Assembly (NCBI RefSeq): GCF_025144465.1
Contig: NZ_CP083553.1
Span: 1,424,001-1,488,000 of the forward strand
DNA length: 64,000 bases
Source: Leisingera sp. S132
GTDB lineage: Bacteria; Pseudomonadota; Alphaproteobacteria; Rhodobacterales; Rhodobacteraceae
Direction of reading: 5' to 3'
The position numbers and the translations under genes were made by a program. The notes under the pieces were generated by a model. That model worked only from the letters and a program-made list of their open reading frames with translations. It ran no database searches and was not told where the DNA came from. Each line of letters starts with the position of its first letter. Within the stretch, counting starts at the first letter, position 1. Below are positions 9,563 to 17,907 of the stretch, one piece after another.

Positions 9563-11038
9563 ATGACCAGCCTCACCCCGATCCGTTTTGCCGAATACGA
9601 TCCCAAGGCGATGGCAGAAATGACCGGCCGGGTGGCGGTCATGGTGACGCCCGAGGGCAGTATGGATCAGGCCGCGCGCAGCGCCAACCGGATGGCCAAG
9701 GGCGCTATCGCCAGGCTGATCGACTCGGAGGGGTTCACAAAGGCCAAGCCAGGCGATGTGATTTCGCTGAACTGGCCCGCGGGCATGAAGGCGGAGGCGC
9801 TGGATGTTCTGGTGCTGCCGCGCAAGCTGACGCCGGTGGAGGCACGCCAGGCGGGGGCCAAGCTGGTGAAGGGGGCTGGGGGCAAGCGGCTGACTGTCAT
9901 GGCAGGCAGCATGAACAAGGCGGCCGATCTGACACTGGGTATGGCGCTGCGGGACTATACTTTCGAAAATCACAAGTCTCCCAAGGACGACATGCCGGAA
10001 GGGGAGATTGTTATCGCCGCTAAGTCGCCAGCAGAGCTGGAGGCCGCCTGCGCACCGCTGCTGGCAGTGGCGGAGGGCGTGCATATGACACGTGATCTGG
10101 TCAATGAGCCGGCGAATGTCCTGACCACCACGGAGTTTGCCCGCCGCATCGAAGAAATGAAGGGCATTGGCCTGGAGGTCGAGATCCTGGAAGAGGCAGA
10201 TCTGGAAAAGCTGGGCATGCGCACGCTGCTGAGTGTCGGGCAGGGGTCCGACAGCCCCTCCAAGGTTGCGGTGATGCAGTGGAAGGGCGGTGCCAAGGAT
10301 GCCGCGCCGCTGGCGCTGGTCGGCAAAGGGGTGGTGTTCGATACTGGGGGTATCTCCCTGAAGCCCGCGGCAGGCATGGAAGAGATGACCATGGACATGG
10401 GCGGTGCCGGCGTCGTGGCGGGCACCATGCGTGCGCTGGCATTGCGCAAAGCCAAGGCAAATGTGGTCGGCCTCGTTGGTCTGGTGGAGAACATGCCATC
10501 GGGCAACGCCACCCGTCCCGGCGATGTGGTGAAATCCATGAAGGGTGACACCGTCGAAATCATCAATACGGACGCCGAGGGCCGCTTGGTGCTGTGCGAT
10601 GTCCTTTGGTATGCGCAGGAGCGGTTCAAGCCCGCAGGCGTGATCGATCTGGCAACCCTGACCGGGGCAATCATCATCGGGCTGGGGCATGAAAACGCCG
10701 GTGTCTTCTCTAACGATGATGACCTGTGCAATGCCTTCCTGAAGGCTGCCAGGTCTGAGGACGAGGGCGCCTGGCGGATGCCGTTGGGCAGGGCCTATGA
10801 CGAGCAGCTGAAATCCCGCATTGCCGACATGAAGAACGTCGGCGGCCGTCCGGCGGGTTCCATCACTGCGGCGCAGTTCCTGCAGCGGTTCATCAAGGAC
10901 GGTATGCCTTGGATCCATCTGGATATCGCTGGCGTGGCGTCCGTCAGCAAGGACACGGACTATGCGCCCAAAGGCGCCACCGGCTGGGGTGTGATGGCGC
11001 TGAACCGGCTGGTCGCGGACAAGTTCGAGGTGGAATAA
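9563..11038 (+). CDS. pepA: Leucyl aminopeptidase (M17 family)
   Basis: A 491-residue cytosolic M17 metallo-aminopeptidase that removes N-terminal residues from peptides and uses two metal ions. The metal and active-site motifs are intact: GKGVVFDTGGISLKP near residue 253 and the signature NTDAEGRLVLCD near residue 333. The start giving MTSLTPIRF follows a CAGGAG ribosome-binding site. holC follows after six bases, the pepA-holC order common in proteobacteria. Confidence 0.96.
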   Translation: MTSLTPIRFAEYDPKAMAEMTGRVAVMVTPEGSMDQAARSANRMAKGAIARLIDSEGFTKAKPGDVISLNWPAGMKAEALDVLVLPRKLTPVEARQAGAKLVKGAGGKRLTVMAGSMNKAADLTLGMALRDYTFENHKSPKDDMPEGEIVIAAKSPAELEAACAPLLAVAEGVHMTRDLVNEPANVLTTTEFARRIEEMKGIGLEVEILEEADLEKLGMRTLLSVGQGSDSPSKVAVMQWKGGAKDAAPLALVGKGVVFDTGGISLKPAAGMEEMTMDMGGAGVVAGTMRALALRKAKANVVGLVGLVENMPSGNATRPGDVVKSMKGDTVEIINTDAEGRLVLCDVLWYAQERFKPAGVIDLATLTGAIIIGLGHENAGVFSNDDDLCNAFLKAARSEDEGAWRMPLGRAYDEQLKSRIADMKNVGGRPAGSITAAQFLQRFIKDGMPWIHLDIAGVASVSKDTDYAPKGATGWGVMALNRLVADKFEVE

Positions 11039-11044
11039 GCATCT

Positions 11045-11503
11045 ATGGGGGCTGCCTATTTCTATCATCTGACCCGCAGGCCGCTGGAGGAGACCCTGCC
11101 GGTCCTTCTGGATAAGGCGCGGGGGGCGGGCTGGCGTATTGCGGTGCGCGGGCGCGACCCTGAGCGCATGGCCTGGCTGGATGACCGCCTGTGGCAGGGG
11201 CCGGAGGAAAGCTTCCTGGCGCATGGTCTGGCAGGCGGCCCCCATGATGCGTTGCAGCCCATCCTTCTGACGGCAGGGCCGGAGGCTGCCAACGGACCTG
11301 AGTGCGTGATGGCGGTGGACGGCGCCGCCGTCAGCGCCGAGGAAGTGCAATCGCTGAGCCGGGTCTGCATCCTGTTTGACGGCACCGATCCGGAGGCCGT
11401 GCAGCATGCCCGCACCCAGTGGAAAAGCCTGACAGAAGCGGGCTGTTCCGCACAGTACTGGTCTGAGGAAAGCGGCCGCTGGGAAAAGAAGGCCGAGAAA
11501 TAG
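11045..11503 (+). CDS. holC: DNA polymerase III chi subunit
   Basis: A 152-residue HolC-like protein. The chi subunit links the clamp loader to single-stranded DNA-binding protein at the replication fork. The N-terminal AAYFYHLTRRPLEETLP, the WLDDRLW motif and the FLAHGLAGGP segment are typical. It is in an operon with pepA, six bases downstream. Confidence 0.93.
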   Translation: MGAAYFYHLTRRPLEETLPVLLDKARGAGWRIAVRGRDPERMAWLDDRLWQGPEESFLAHGLAGGPHDALQPILLTAGPEAANGPECVMAVDGAAVSAEEVQSLSRVCILFDGTDPEAVQHARTQWKSLTEAGCSAQYWSEESGRWEKKAEK

Positions 11504-11668
11504 GCGGATTTCCGGTTGTGGCACCTGCTGTTGGCAAGAATTTGCCGATGACCCGTTTGAATTGTTTCACAAGGGCAACAATTACTCGATTTTTCGTCAC
11601 TTGGCCTTTATCCCTCTCAGCACAAAATCCGGACAACCGGGAAAACAACCAGGACACTGGGGGGACAG

Positions 11669-12220
11669 ATGAACTTTGGACATGCGGTCAAGCGGCTGCG
11701 CCTGCTTCCTATTGCCGGCGCTAGCCTTCTTTTTCTCGCCAATTGCGGTGATGTCCAGAACGGATCAGTCAGCCGGGCAGCGGCCGAGGCCGCGCGTCTG
11801 GAATACGCAGTTCAGGAAGTTCAATACCTGCAGTCCAAAGGCCGCCGGGTCTGGTGCGTGCCTTTTGCCCGCAATGCCAGCGGGATCGAGATTTTTGGAA
11901 ATGCCAAGACCTGGTGGGCGCAGGCCACGGGGCAGTACGGCCGCAGCAACGAACCGCAGCCCGGTGCCGTGATGGCCTTCAGTGCCACCCGCTCCAACCC
12001 GCTGGGGCACGTTGCCGTGGTGTCCAAGGTGGAAGATGCCCGCAGGATCCGGGTCAATCACGCCAATTGGCACCGCAACAAGATCTCGCTGGGTATGGCG
12101 GTGATTGATGTGTCGGAAAACAACGATTGGTCTGCGGTCCGGCTGGAAAGCAACCCGGGCGCGTTCGGACGGGTTTATCCCGTGAAAGGGTTCATTACGG
12201 CTGAGCAGGGCAACAGCTAA
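11669..12220 (+). CDS. Secreted CHAP-domain protein (putative peptidoglycan hydrolase)
   Basis: A 183-residue exported protein. It has a basic N-terminus and a hydrophobic stretch ending at LANCGD (Cys26); the residue before this Cys is Asn, which is unusual for a lipobox, so lipid attachment is uncertain. The mature part resembles a CHAP amidase: a possible nucleophile Cys63 in VWCVPFAR, His114 in GHVAVV, and Asn130 or Asn133 in the NHANW segment. CHAP enzymes cleave peptidoglycan peptide or amide bonds. A GGGGGGACAG ribosome-binding site precedes the ATG. The gene stands alone. Confidence 0.75.
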   Translation: MNFGHAVKRLRLLPIAGASLLFLANCGDVQNGSVSRAAAEAARLEYAVQEVQYLQSKGRRVWCVPFARNASGIEIFGNAKTWWAQATGQYGRSNEPQPGAVMAFSATRSNPLGHVAVVSKVEDARRIRVNHANWHRNKISLGMAVIDVSENNDWSAVRLESNPGAFGRVYPVKGFITAEQGNS

Positions 12221-12253
12221 CGCCGCGGCCATGGTGCGGGCCGGTCGCCCGGT

Positions 12254-12670
12254 TCACTGGCCCGGAATGCCGCCGCGCTCGATCATCTTGACGGCAATTT
12301 CCTTGAAGGCGGTGCGCCACAGCGCCTCCAGTTCCTGAGTCATCTCCTTGCCGAGCGCATGGCGCAGGGTGTCGACCAGCGCTTCTTCCATCGGTGCAAA
12401 ATGTTCCGTCAAAACACCAAGTGAGGCATGTGTCTTGCCGAGCTGCTGAAACTGCGGGGCCACGGCGCTTTCATCATTCAGCCTGGCAATAATCACGCCC
12501 AGCGTGGTCATGAACTTCATGCCCTGGCCCTCCAGATCCTCACGGAACAGCTGGCGCAGTTCAGGCGCATGATGGAACAGCGAGTGATAGAAATAGGCAG
12601 GAGACTTGCCGGATGCCTCGTTCAGCTTGCAGTAGCTTTGCTGCAGTTGCGTCAGTTCGTCTTCGGTCAC
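12254..12670 (-). CDS. Single-domain globin
   Basis: A 138-residue globin of the bacterial-haemoglobin type. It shows the E-to-F region LGKTHASLGV with the likely proximal haem histidine, and the helix FAPMEEALVDTLRHALG that follows it in flavohaemoglobin and Vitreoscilla-like globins. No reductase domain follows. The start is taken as GTG, which has a GAGGAG site upstream; a longer frame reaching 12736 is possible but adds a non-conserved segment. Roles in oxygen or NO binding are inferred from the family only. Confidence 0.8.
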   Translation of the reverse strand: MTEDELTQLQQSYCKLNEASGKSPAYFYHSLFHHAPELRQLFREDLEGQGMKFMTTLGVIIARLNDESAVAPQFQQLGKTHASLGVLTEHFAPMEEALVDTLRHALGKEMTQELEALWRTAFKEIAVKMIERGGIPGQ

Positions 12671-12781
12671 GGGGGCTTGCTCCTCTCTGATTGGTTCGCT
12701 TTGTTCCAATCTATGGGGCAATCGGGTGCAGAACATTGATCCGTCTCAATACAGCACAAGCTGCGGCGGGCGGCTGTGGGG

Positions 12782-13363
12782 TTAACGAGTGAGGACCAGC
12801 GCGCCGTTGCGGATTTCGATGCTGGACCAGCGCTGCAGGTAGCCCATCCCCAGCAGGGATTGTTCCAGCTCTCCCTGGTTGACCCACACACGCAGGTTTT
12901 TGTCGGTGATGCCGCCAAGCGAGATCTCATCAATCCAGACGGACGCCGTGCGCACCTCGCCATTGGCGGTGCTCGCGCGGCCGAGGTAGGCAAGGCTGGT
13001 GGTATCTATGCCAGCGCTTCGGGCGTCACGTTCATTCAGCACAACCTGACTGGCACCAGTGTCGACGAGGAATTCGACGGGAGCGCCGTTCACGTCCAGT
13101 GTCAGGTAGTAATGGCCGTCCGGTGCGCGCGGCACCTCGACCCGGCCTGCGTCGATGGCGACACTTTGCTGCGGTCGAACAGTTTGGCGGATGTCTTCCC
13201 ATAAGCCGTATGAAGCGATGACGCCAAGAAAGATGAAGCCCCAGACGGCAAACATCTGCATCGTCTTGCCGAGGCTTTGCCGGTTTTGGACAAAGACCCA
13301 CGACCCGACCGCGACCAGCAGGATGATCAGATAGATAAACCGCCCGATTTCATATTCGCCCAT
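12782..13363 (-). CDS. Membrane-anchored retropepsin-like aspartic protease (TIGR02281 type)
   Basis: A 193-residue protein with two N-terminal membrane helices (about residues 8-25 and 37-54). A single-lobe aspartic protease fold follows, with the catalytic motif FLVDTGASQVVL near residue 100 and a C-terminal LLGMGYLQRW that corresponds to the second conserved strand of retropepsins. Such proteins act as dimers at the membrane. Substrate and role are unknown. Confidence 0.85.
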   Translation of the reverse strand: MGEYEIGRFIYLIILLVAVGSWVFVQNRQSLGKTMQMFAVWGFIFLGVIASYGLWEDIRQTVRPQQSVAIDAGRVEVPRAPDGHYYLTLDVNGAPVEFLVDTGASQVVLNERDARSAGIDTTSLAYLGRASTANGEVRTASVWIDEISLGGITDKNLRVWVNQGELEQSLLGMGYLQRWSSIEIRNGALVLTR

Positions 13364-13407
13364 GCGCTCACCTCCTGTTTATTATGTAGGCGGGCCGGGA
13401 CGTTATA

Positions 13408-14028
13408 CTAGCCTGCGAAGCCGAAGTCGCGCAGGCCGTCCAGCACGAACTGCACCGACAGGGCTGCCAGCAGCATGCCCAGAAGCCGGGTGACAACAGT
13501 GATCCCGGTCTTGCCCAGCATCCGTTCGAACAGGCCGGAGAACAGGCACATCACCAGCAGGATCGCCAGCACGGCAATCACCACGCCCATCACCATGGCA
13601 AAACCTGCAAAGCCGGGCTGCTGGCCTGTCAGCAGGATGACGGTGGCGATGGAGCCGGGGCCTGCCATCAGCGGGATCGCCAGCGGAAAGACGGACGGGT
13701 CGTCAAAGTCATCTTCTTCGCTGCGGTCCTCACGCCGTTTGTTGCGGCGTTCGAACAGCATGTCGAGCGCGGTCAGGAACAGCAGGACACCGCCGGCCAC
13801 CCGGAAGGCGGGCATGGAGATGCCAATGAAGCCCAGCACTGCTTCGCCAAAACCGGCAAAGATCGCCAGCAGGACCGCAGCCGTAATTGTCGCTCGCAGC
13901 GCGATGGAGCGGCGGCGGGAGGAGGACATGCCTTGGGTCAGGGCGATAAAGACTGGTGTCAGGCCGATCGGGTCGACGATCACAAACAGCGTCACGAAGG
14001 ATGTGATCAGAAATGCAGTGTCGATCAT
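13408..14028 (-). CDS. MarC-family integral membrane protein
   Basis: A 206-residue protein with about six membrane helices and MarC motifs (VIVDPIGLTPVFIALTQG at the start, PLAIPLMAGPGSIATVI near residue 115). A charged cytoplasmic loop lies around residues 90-108. MarC proteins were once linked to multiple antibiotic resistance, but that role is not supported and the transported substrate is unknown. The ATG overlaps the upstream ABC-F stop by four bases, so the two genes are co-transcribed. Confidence 0.9.
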   Translation of the reverse strand: MIDTAFLITSFVTLFVIVDPIGLTPVFIALTQGMSSSRRRSIALRATITAAVLLAIFAGFGEAVLGFIGISMPAFRVAGGVLLFLTALDMLFERRNKRREDRSEEDDFDDPSVFPLAIPLMAGPGSIATVILLTGQQPGFAGFAMVMGVVIAVLAILLVMCLFSGLFERMLGKTGITVVTRLLGMLLAALSVQFVLDGLRDFGFAG

Positions 14029-15881
14029 TGTGCCTCTGCCTGCTCCAGTTTCTCCAGCGCGTCCATCCACAGGCCCTCGGCCCGCTCCAGCGCTTCGATA
14101 CACTCAGCGTGTTTCTTCTGCCAGACCTCGATGTCACCAGCCTTACCCGGCTCATACAGGCTAGGGTCGGCCAGCTTTTCGTCAAGCTTTTCGCGCATTT
14201 CGCTGAGCTTCTCTACCCTTGCCTCTGATTTGCGGACCTCAGCGCGGAGCGCGATCAGAACGTCGCGGGCGGCCTGCTTGGGCTTGACGGGCTTAGTTGC
14301 CTCGGCTTTGGCGGCGGGTTTTTCCCGGGCCAGCAGCAAGGCGCGGTAGCTTTCCAGATCGCCGTCATAGGGTTTCACAGTACCGTCCCTGACCAGCCAC
14401 AGGCGGTCCGCCACAAGGCTTAGGAGATGCATGTCGTGGCTCACAAGGATCACCGCGCCGGAATAGGTGGTCAGCGCCTCCACCAGTGCCTCGCGGCTTT
14501 CGATGTCGAGATGGTTGGTCGGCTCGTCAAGGATCAGCAAATGCGGCGCGTCGATGGTGGCGATCAGCAGGCTGAGCCGCGCCTTCTGGCCGCCTGACAG
14601 CCGCCCGACCTCGGTTTCCGCCTGCGCAGCGCCCAGACCGAAACCCGCCAGCCGCGCGCGCCATTTCGCCGGAGCTTCATCAGGGCGCAAGCGGCGCAGG
14701 TGGTCCAGCGGGGTTTCATCGACGTAAAGTTCATCCACCTGGTGCTGGGCAAAATAGCCGATCCGCAGCTTGGAGGAACGGGTCATCTTGCCCGCCATCA
14801 GCGGCAGCCGGTCGGCCAGCAGTTTCGAGAGTGTCGATTTGCCCTGACCGTTCTTGCCCAGCAGCGCGATACGGTCGTCCTGATCAATCCGCAGGTTCAG
14901 CCGTTTCAGGATTTCGGTGTCGCCATAGCCGGTGATGCCGCCCTCGATGTGGATGATCGGCGGGGACATCTCTTCCGGCTCGGGAAAAGTGAAGGCGCGC
15001 AGGGCGGCCTCCTGCGGGGTCGTGATCGGCTTCATCTTGGCGATCATCTTGAGGCGTGATTGGGCCTGCACCGCCTTGGACGCCTTGTAGCGGAAGCGGT
15101 CGACGAAGCTCTGCAGATGGGCGCGGCGGGCTTCCTGCTTCTTGGCTTCTGCCGCGGCAACAGCCAGACGCGCTGTGCGGGTTTCGGCGAATGTGTCGTA
15201 GTTGCCCTGGTACAGCGTGAGTTTCCTGTCCTCGAGATGCAGGATCGACCCGACGGCGCGGTTCAAGAGGCCGCGGTCGTGGCTGACGATCACCACCGTG
15301 TGCGGGTATTTTGCAAGGTAGCTTTCCAGCCACAACGCGCCTTCGAGGTCGAGGTAGTTGGTCGGCTCGTCCAGCAGCAGCAGATCGGGCTGGGCGAACA
15401 GGACTGCCGCCAGCGCCACCCGCATGCGCCAGCCGCCCGAGAAGTCGGAACAGGGGCGTTTCTGGTCGTCGTCGTCAAAGCCCAGGCCCTTAAGGATCGA
15501 CGCGGCGCGGGCCTCTGCTGACCAGGCGTCGATGTCCGTCAGGCGGGTCTGGATTTCGGCAATCCGCACAGGGTCGGTAGCGCTGTCGGCCTCTGCCAGC
15601 AGGGCGGCGCGTTCTGTGTCGGCGGCCAGCACAGTGTCAGTCAGAGAGACATTCGACGACGGCACCTCTTGTGCGACACCGCCGATACGGGCCTTGGAGG
15701 GCAGGGTGATGCTGCCGGTCTCCAGCGCCAGTTTACCGCGGATCAGCCGGAACAGCGTTGTCTTGCCCGTTCCGTTTCGCCCGACAAGGCCAACCTTGTG
15801 ACCGGTGGGAATGGTGGCGGATGCGCCCTCGATCAGCGGGCGGCCCTCGACCGAGTAGGTGATGTCTTGAATGCGTAACAT
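14025..15881 (-). CDS. ABC-F family ATPase
   Basis: A 618-residue soluble protein with two ABC domains and no membrane segment. Walker A motifs are GRNGTGKTT (near residue 35) and GKNGQGKST (near 340). Walker B motifs with the ABC-F form are LDEPTNYLD and LDEPTNHLD, and signature motifs are FSGGWRMR and LSGGQKAR. The roughly 80-residue linker between the domains and the Lys/Glu-rich C-terminal coiled coil resemble the YheS/Uup branch of translation-associated ATPases. The exact subfamily cannot be fixed by eye. Confidence 0.92.
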   Translation of the reverse strand: MLRIQDITYSVEGRPLIEGASATIPTGHKVGLVGRNGTGKTTLFRLIRGKLALETGSITLPSKARIGGVAQEVPSSNVSLTDTVLAADTERAALLAEADSATDPVRIAEIQTRLTDIDAWSAEARAASILKGLGFDDDDQKRPCSDFSGGWRMRVALAAVLFAQPDLLLLDEPTNYLDLEGALWLESYLAKYPHTVVIVSHDRGLLNRAVGSILHLEDRKLTLYQGNYDTFAETRTARLAVAAAEAKKQEARRAHLQSFVDRFRYKASKAVQAQSRLKMIAKMKPITTPQEAALRAFTFPEPEEMSPPIIHIEGGITGYGDTEILKRLNLRIDQDDRIALLGKNGQGKSTLSKLLADRLPLMAGKMTRSSKLRIGYFAQHQVDELYVDETPLDHLRRLRPDEAPAKWRARLAGFGLGAAQAETEVGRLSGGQKARLSLLIATIDAPHLLILDEPTNHLDIESREALVEALTTYSGAVILVSHDMHLLSLVADRLWLVRDGTVKPYDGDLESYRALLLAREKPAAKAEATKPVKPKQAARDVLIALRAEVRKSEARVEKLSEMREKLDEKLADPSLYEPGKAGDIEVWQKKHAECIEALERAEGLWMDALEKLEQAEAQ

Positions 15882-16081
15882 GGGCAGCGGTGTGGCTCAG
15901 GTACAGGGGGCTGTCAATCGGCCTGCTGTCTTCCGCATGCCGAAAACACTCCCGCCGGAGATGAGCATGCCTGCACGTGCCCGGAAAACATCTTCCCAAG
16001 CGCGTTCAGCCATGATAGGCGGCGCGCGGAGTTTCCGGCCCGGGGATACGCCCCGCGGCCCATTTTACAGGAGAATGCCAA

Positions 16082-16504
16082 ATGGCTCTGGAACGCACTT
16101 TCTCGATCATCAAGCCCGACGCAACCCGCCGCAACCTGACCGGCGCAATCAACGCCAAGTTTGAAGAAGCCGGCCTGCGCATCGTGGCGCAAAAGCGCAT
16201 CCACCTGACCAAGGCGCAAGCGGGTGAGTTCTACAAGGTGCACGCCGAGCGTCCGTTCTACGACGAACTGTGCGAATTCATGGCGTCCGCGCCGATCGTT
16301 GCGCAGGTTCTGGAAGGCGAGAATGCCATCGCGAAGAACCGCGAAGTCATGGGCGCCACCAACCCGGCTGACGCTGCCGCTGGCACCATCCGCGCCGAAT
16401 TTGCTGAATCGGTTGGCGAAAACTCCGTCCACGGCTCCGACGCACCGGAAACCGCCGCAGTGGAAATCGCTTACTTCTTCTCCGGTCTCGAACTGGTCGG
16501 CTAA
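16082..16504 (+). CDS. ndk: Nucleoside diphosphate kinase
   Basis: A 140-residue NDK that transfers the gamma phosphate of ATP to nucleoside diphosphates through a phosphohistidine. The start [17 protein letters not shown] and the active-site block [10 protein letters not shown], which contains the catalytic His, are intact. It is monocistronic, with a GGAG ribosome-binding site upstream and an intrinsic terminator downstream. Confidence 0.98.
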   Translation: MALERTFSIIKPDATRRNLTGAINAKFEEAGLRIVAQKRIHLTKAQAGEFYKVHAERPFYDELCEFMASAPIVAQVLEGENAIAKNREVMGATNPADAAAGTIRAEFAESVGENSVHGSDAPETAAVEIAYFFSGLELVG

Positions 16505-16529
16505 GCTTCAGGCTTAACCGGTAAAAAAA

Positions 16530-16562
16530 GAGGCTGCAGCCTGCGGGGTGCAGCCTTTTTTG
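16530..16562 (+). terminator. Intrinsic terminator of ndk
   Basis: The hairpin GGCTGCA...TGCAGCC is followed by six T residues, 27 bases after the ndk stop codon. Confidence 0.9.
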
Positions 16563-16580
16563 TATCTGCCTTTCTTGTAT

Positions 16581-17093
16581 TTACATTGGGCGGCCAAGCG
16601 GGTGGCGGCGGACCCCGGGCGGTTTCCTCTGCGAGCTTTGGTTGCCAGCCCAGGCGGGAGAAAGCCGCAGTTCCCGCGGAGCTGTCAGGCTGGAAAACTT
16701 CCGCTTGCCCAGACGTTTGGGCAGCGGCTCACCCTTTATGCCGTTTTCTTCAAGGTGGCGGCGCAGCAAGGCGATGTTGCGGGTGTTGGCTTTCCAGGCC
16801 ACGTCAAACAGGTCGCCGGCAAGAGGGATCGAGCCGATGAGCGTATCGATCCCGATATTAGCCGCCATCCGCGCAAGAACCGGTGCTGAGGCCCCCATCC
16901 GGAACCCGCGGAAGAGAATGTATACGGCAGGGGCCAGGGCGAGCACGTCCCCAACGCCTGGCACCAGGCCCGCGATACTGTCCCAGCCGACACGCACCCC
17001 AAGCAGCGGAACGCGAAACGCGCGGTCCATGCGCTGAGCGAGGCGTTCAAGCGTCAGCAGTTCCTCTTTCTGATGGCTCGGCAGTTCAGGCAT
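16581..17093 (-). CDS. DUF4112 membrane protein
   Basis: A 170-residue protein matching DUF4112: an N-terminal amphipathic helix, then FRVPLLGVRVGWDSIAGLVPGVGDVLALAPAVY-like glycine-rich hydrophobic segments, then GSIPLAGDLFDVAWKANTRN near residue 110. Function is unknown. The ATG overlaps the stop of the upstream Pmp3-like gene by eight bases, so the two small membrane proteins are probably made together. Confidence 0.85.
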   Translation of the reverse strand: MPELPSHQKEELLTLERLAQRMDRAFRVPLLGVRVGWDSIAGLVPGVGDVLALAPAVYILFRGFRMGASAPVLARMAANIGIDTLIGSIPLAGDLFDVAWKANTRNIALLRRHLEENGIKGEPLPKRLGKRKFSSLTAPRELRLSPAWAGNQSSQRKPPGVRRHPLGRPM

Positions 17094-17256
17094 GGCTGGG
17101 CGTCCGTGCGATGACCCAGACCGCGTGCACGATACCGGGGATATAGCCGAGAAGCGTCAGAAGGATGTTCAGCCAGAAGTGCTTACCCAGGCCCACCTGC
17201 AGGAACACGCCCAGCGGCGGCAAAATGACAGCGAAGATGATGCGGATCAGGTCCAT
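17086..17256 (-). CDS. YqaE/Pmp3-family small membrane protein
   Basis: A 56-residue protein made of two membrane helices. Its signature is ILPPLGVFLQVGLGKHFWLN followed by a second helix that starts ILLTLLGYIPGIVHAVWVI. This is the Pmp3/YqaE/UPF0057 pattern. Yeast Pmp3 affects plasma-membrane potential and salt tolerance; the bacterial role is less clear. It overlaps the DUF4112 gene by eight bases. Its small size makes it easy to miss. Confidence 0.9.
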   Translation of the reverse strand: MDLIRIIFAVILPPLGVFLQVGLGKHFWLNILLTLLGYIPGIVHAVWVIARTPSHA

Positions 17257-17398
17257 TCCGGAGCCCCCTTTGTTGCGTCAGCTCTTGGGAACACAACGCA
17301 GAAAGCATGGAATAGTTGCAGATTTTGCGGCGGTTGTGATCTTGTCCGGCAGCTGAGCAGCCCGCTGACGGCCAGCCGTTCCACTGCAGGGACCTGGG

Positions 17399-17746
17399 TC
17401 AGAGCGACTTGAGGTCGGCCTGGGTCGCACGCACACCAATGGCGTCAAGCTCTGCCAGCAGTTTGGAACTGTGCTGCGGCCGCGCTTCTGCCTTGATGGA
17501 ATCAAAGCGTTTGCGCAGCTCTTCCTTCTCCTTTCCTTTGCAATCATTCCAGGGGCGGCCTTGCAGCGCCATAACAAGCACGTAGTAACCAATGAAATGC
17601 GGCCGGGTGCCGGTTTGCAACAGCCGGGCATAGGCCGCATCGGCGCCAAGGGCGCGCAGGTCCTCAGCGGAGGAAATACCCGCGCGGTGGCAGGCTTCTT
17701 CGTAGGCTGGGCCGAGATTGCGGATGGAGGAAATGGCTGTGTTCAT
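17399..17746 (-). CDS. TfoX C-terminal domain protein
   Basis: A 115-residue protein. Residues 1-75 match the TfoX/Sxy C-terminal domain (ISSIRNLGPAYEEACHRAGI, then DLRALGADAAY and FIGYYVLVMALQGRPW), a helix-hairpin-helix-like module. The N-terminal TfoX domain is absent. The competence role known for gammaproteobacterial TfoX should not be assumed. The gene is divergent from the P450 gene. Confidence 0.85.
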   Translation of the reverse strand: MNTAISSIRNLGPAYEEACHRAGISSAEDLRALGADAAYARLLQTGTRPHFIGYYVLVMALQGRPWNDCKGKEKEELRKRFDSIKAEARPQHSSKLLAELDAIGVRATQADLKSL

Positions 17747-17907
17747 GGTTTGTTTCTATCCGGGGCGTTTGCCGTTGTCACGCGAAATCAGGCATCCTTG
17801 CAAATTGCAGTCCGCTGTTCTGACGCTGGGTTCCGTGCTGGATTGAGTGATTGACAGTCGCAAATGCGGCGGAAACCCTGTCCGGGCAGCCGAAGGGAGG
17901 GTGGCGA

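Noticed and set aside
9362-11524. A very long minus-strand open frame continuing upstream of lptF
   Set aside because: It is antisense to pepA and holC, has no family motifs, and lptF has a good GTG start with a ribosome-binding site at 9361.
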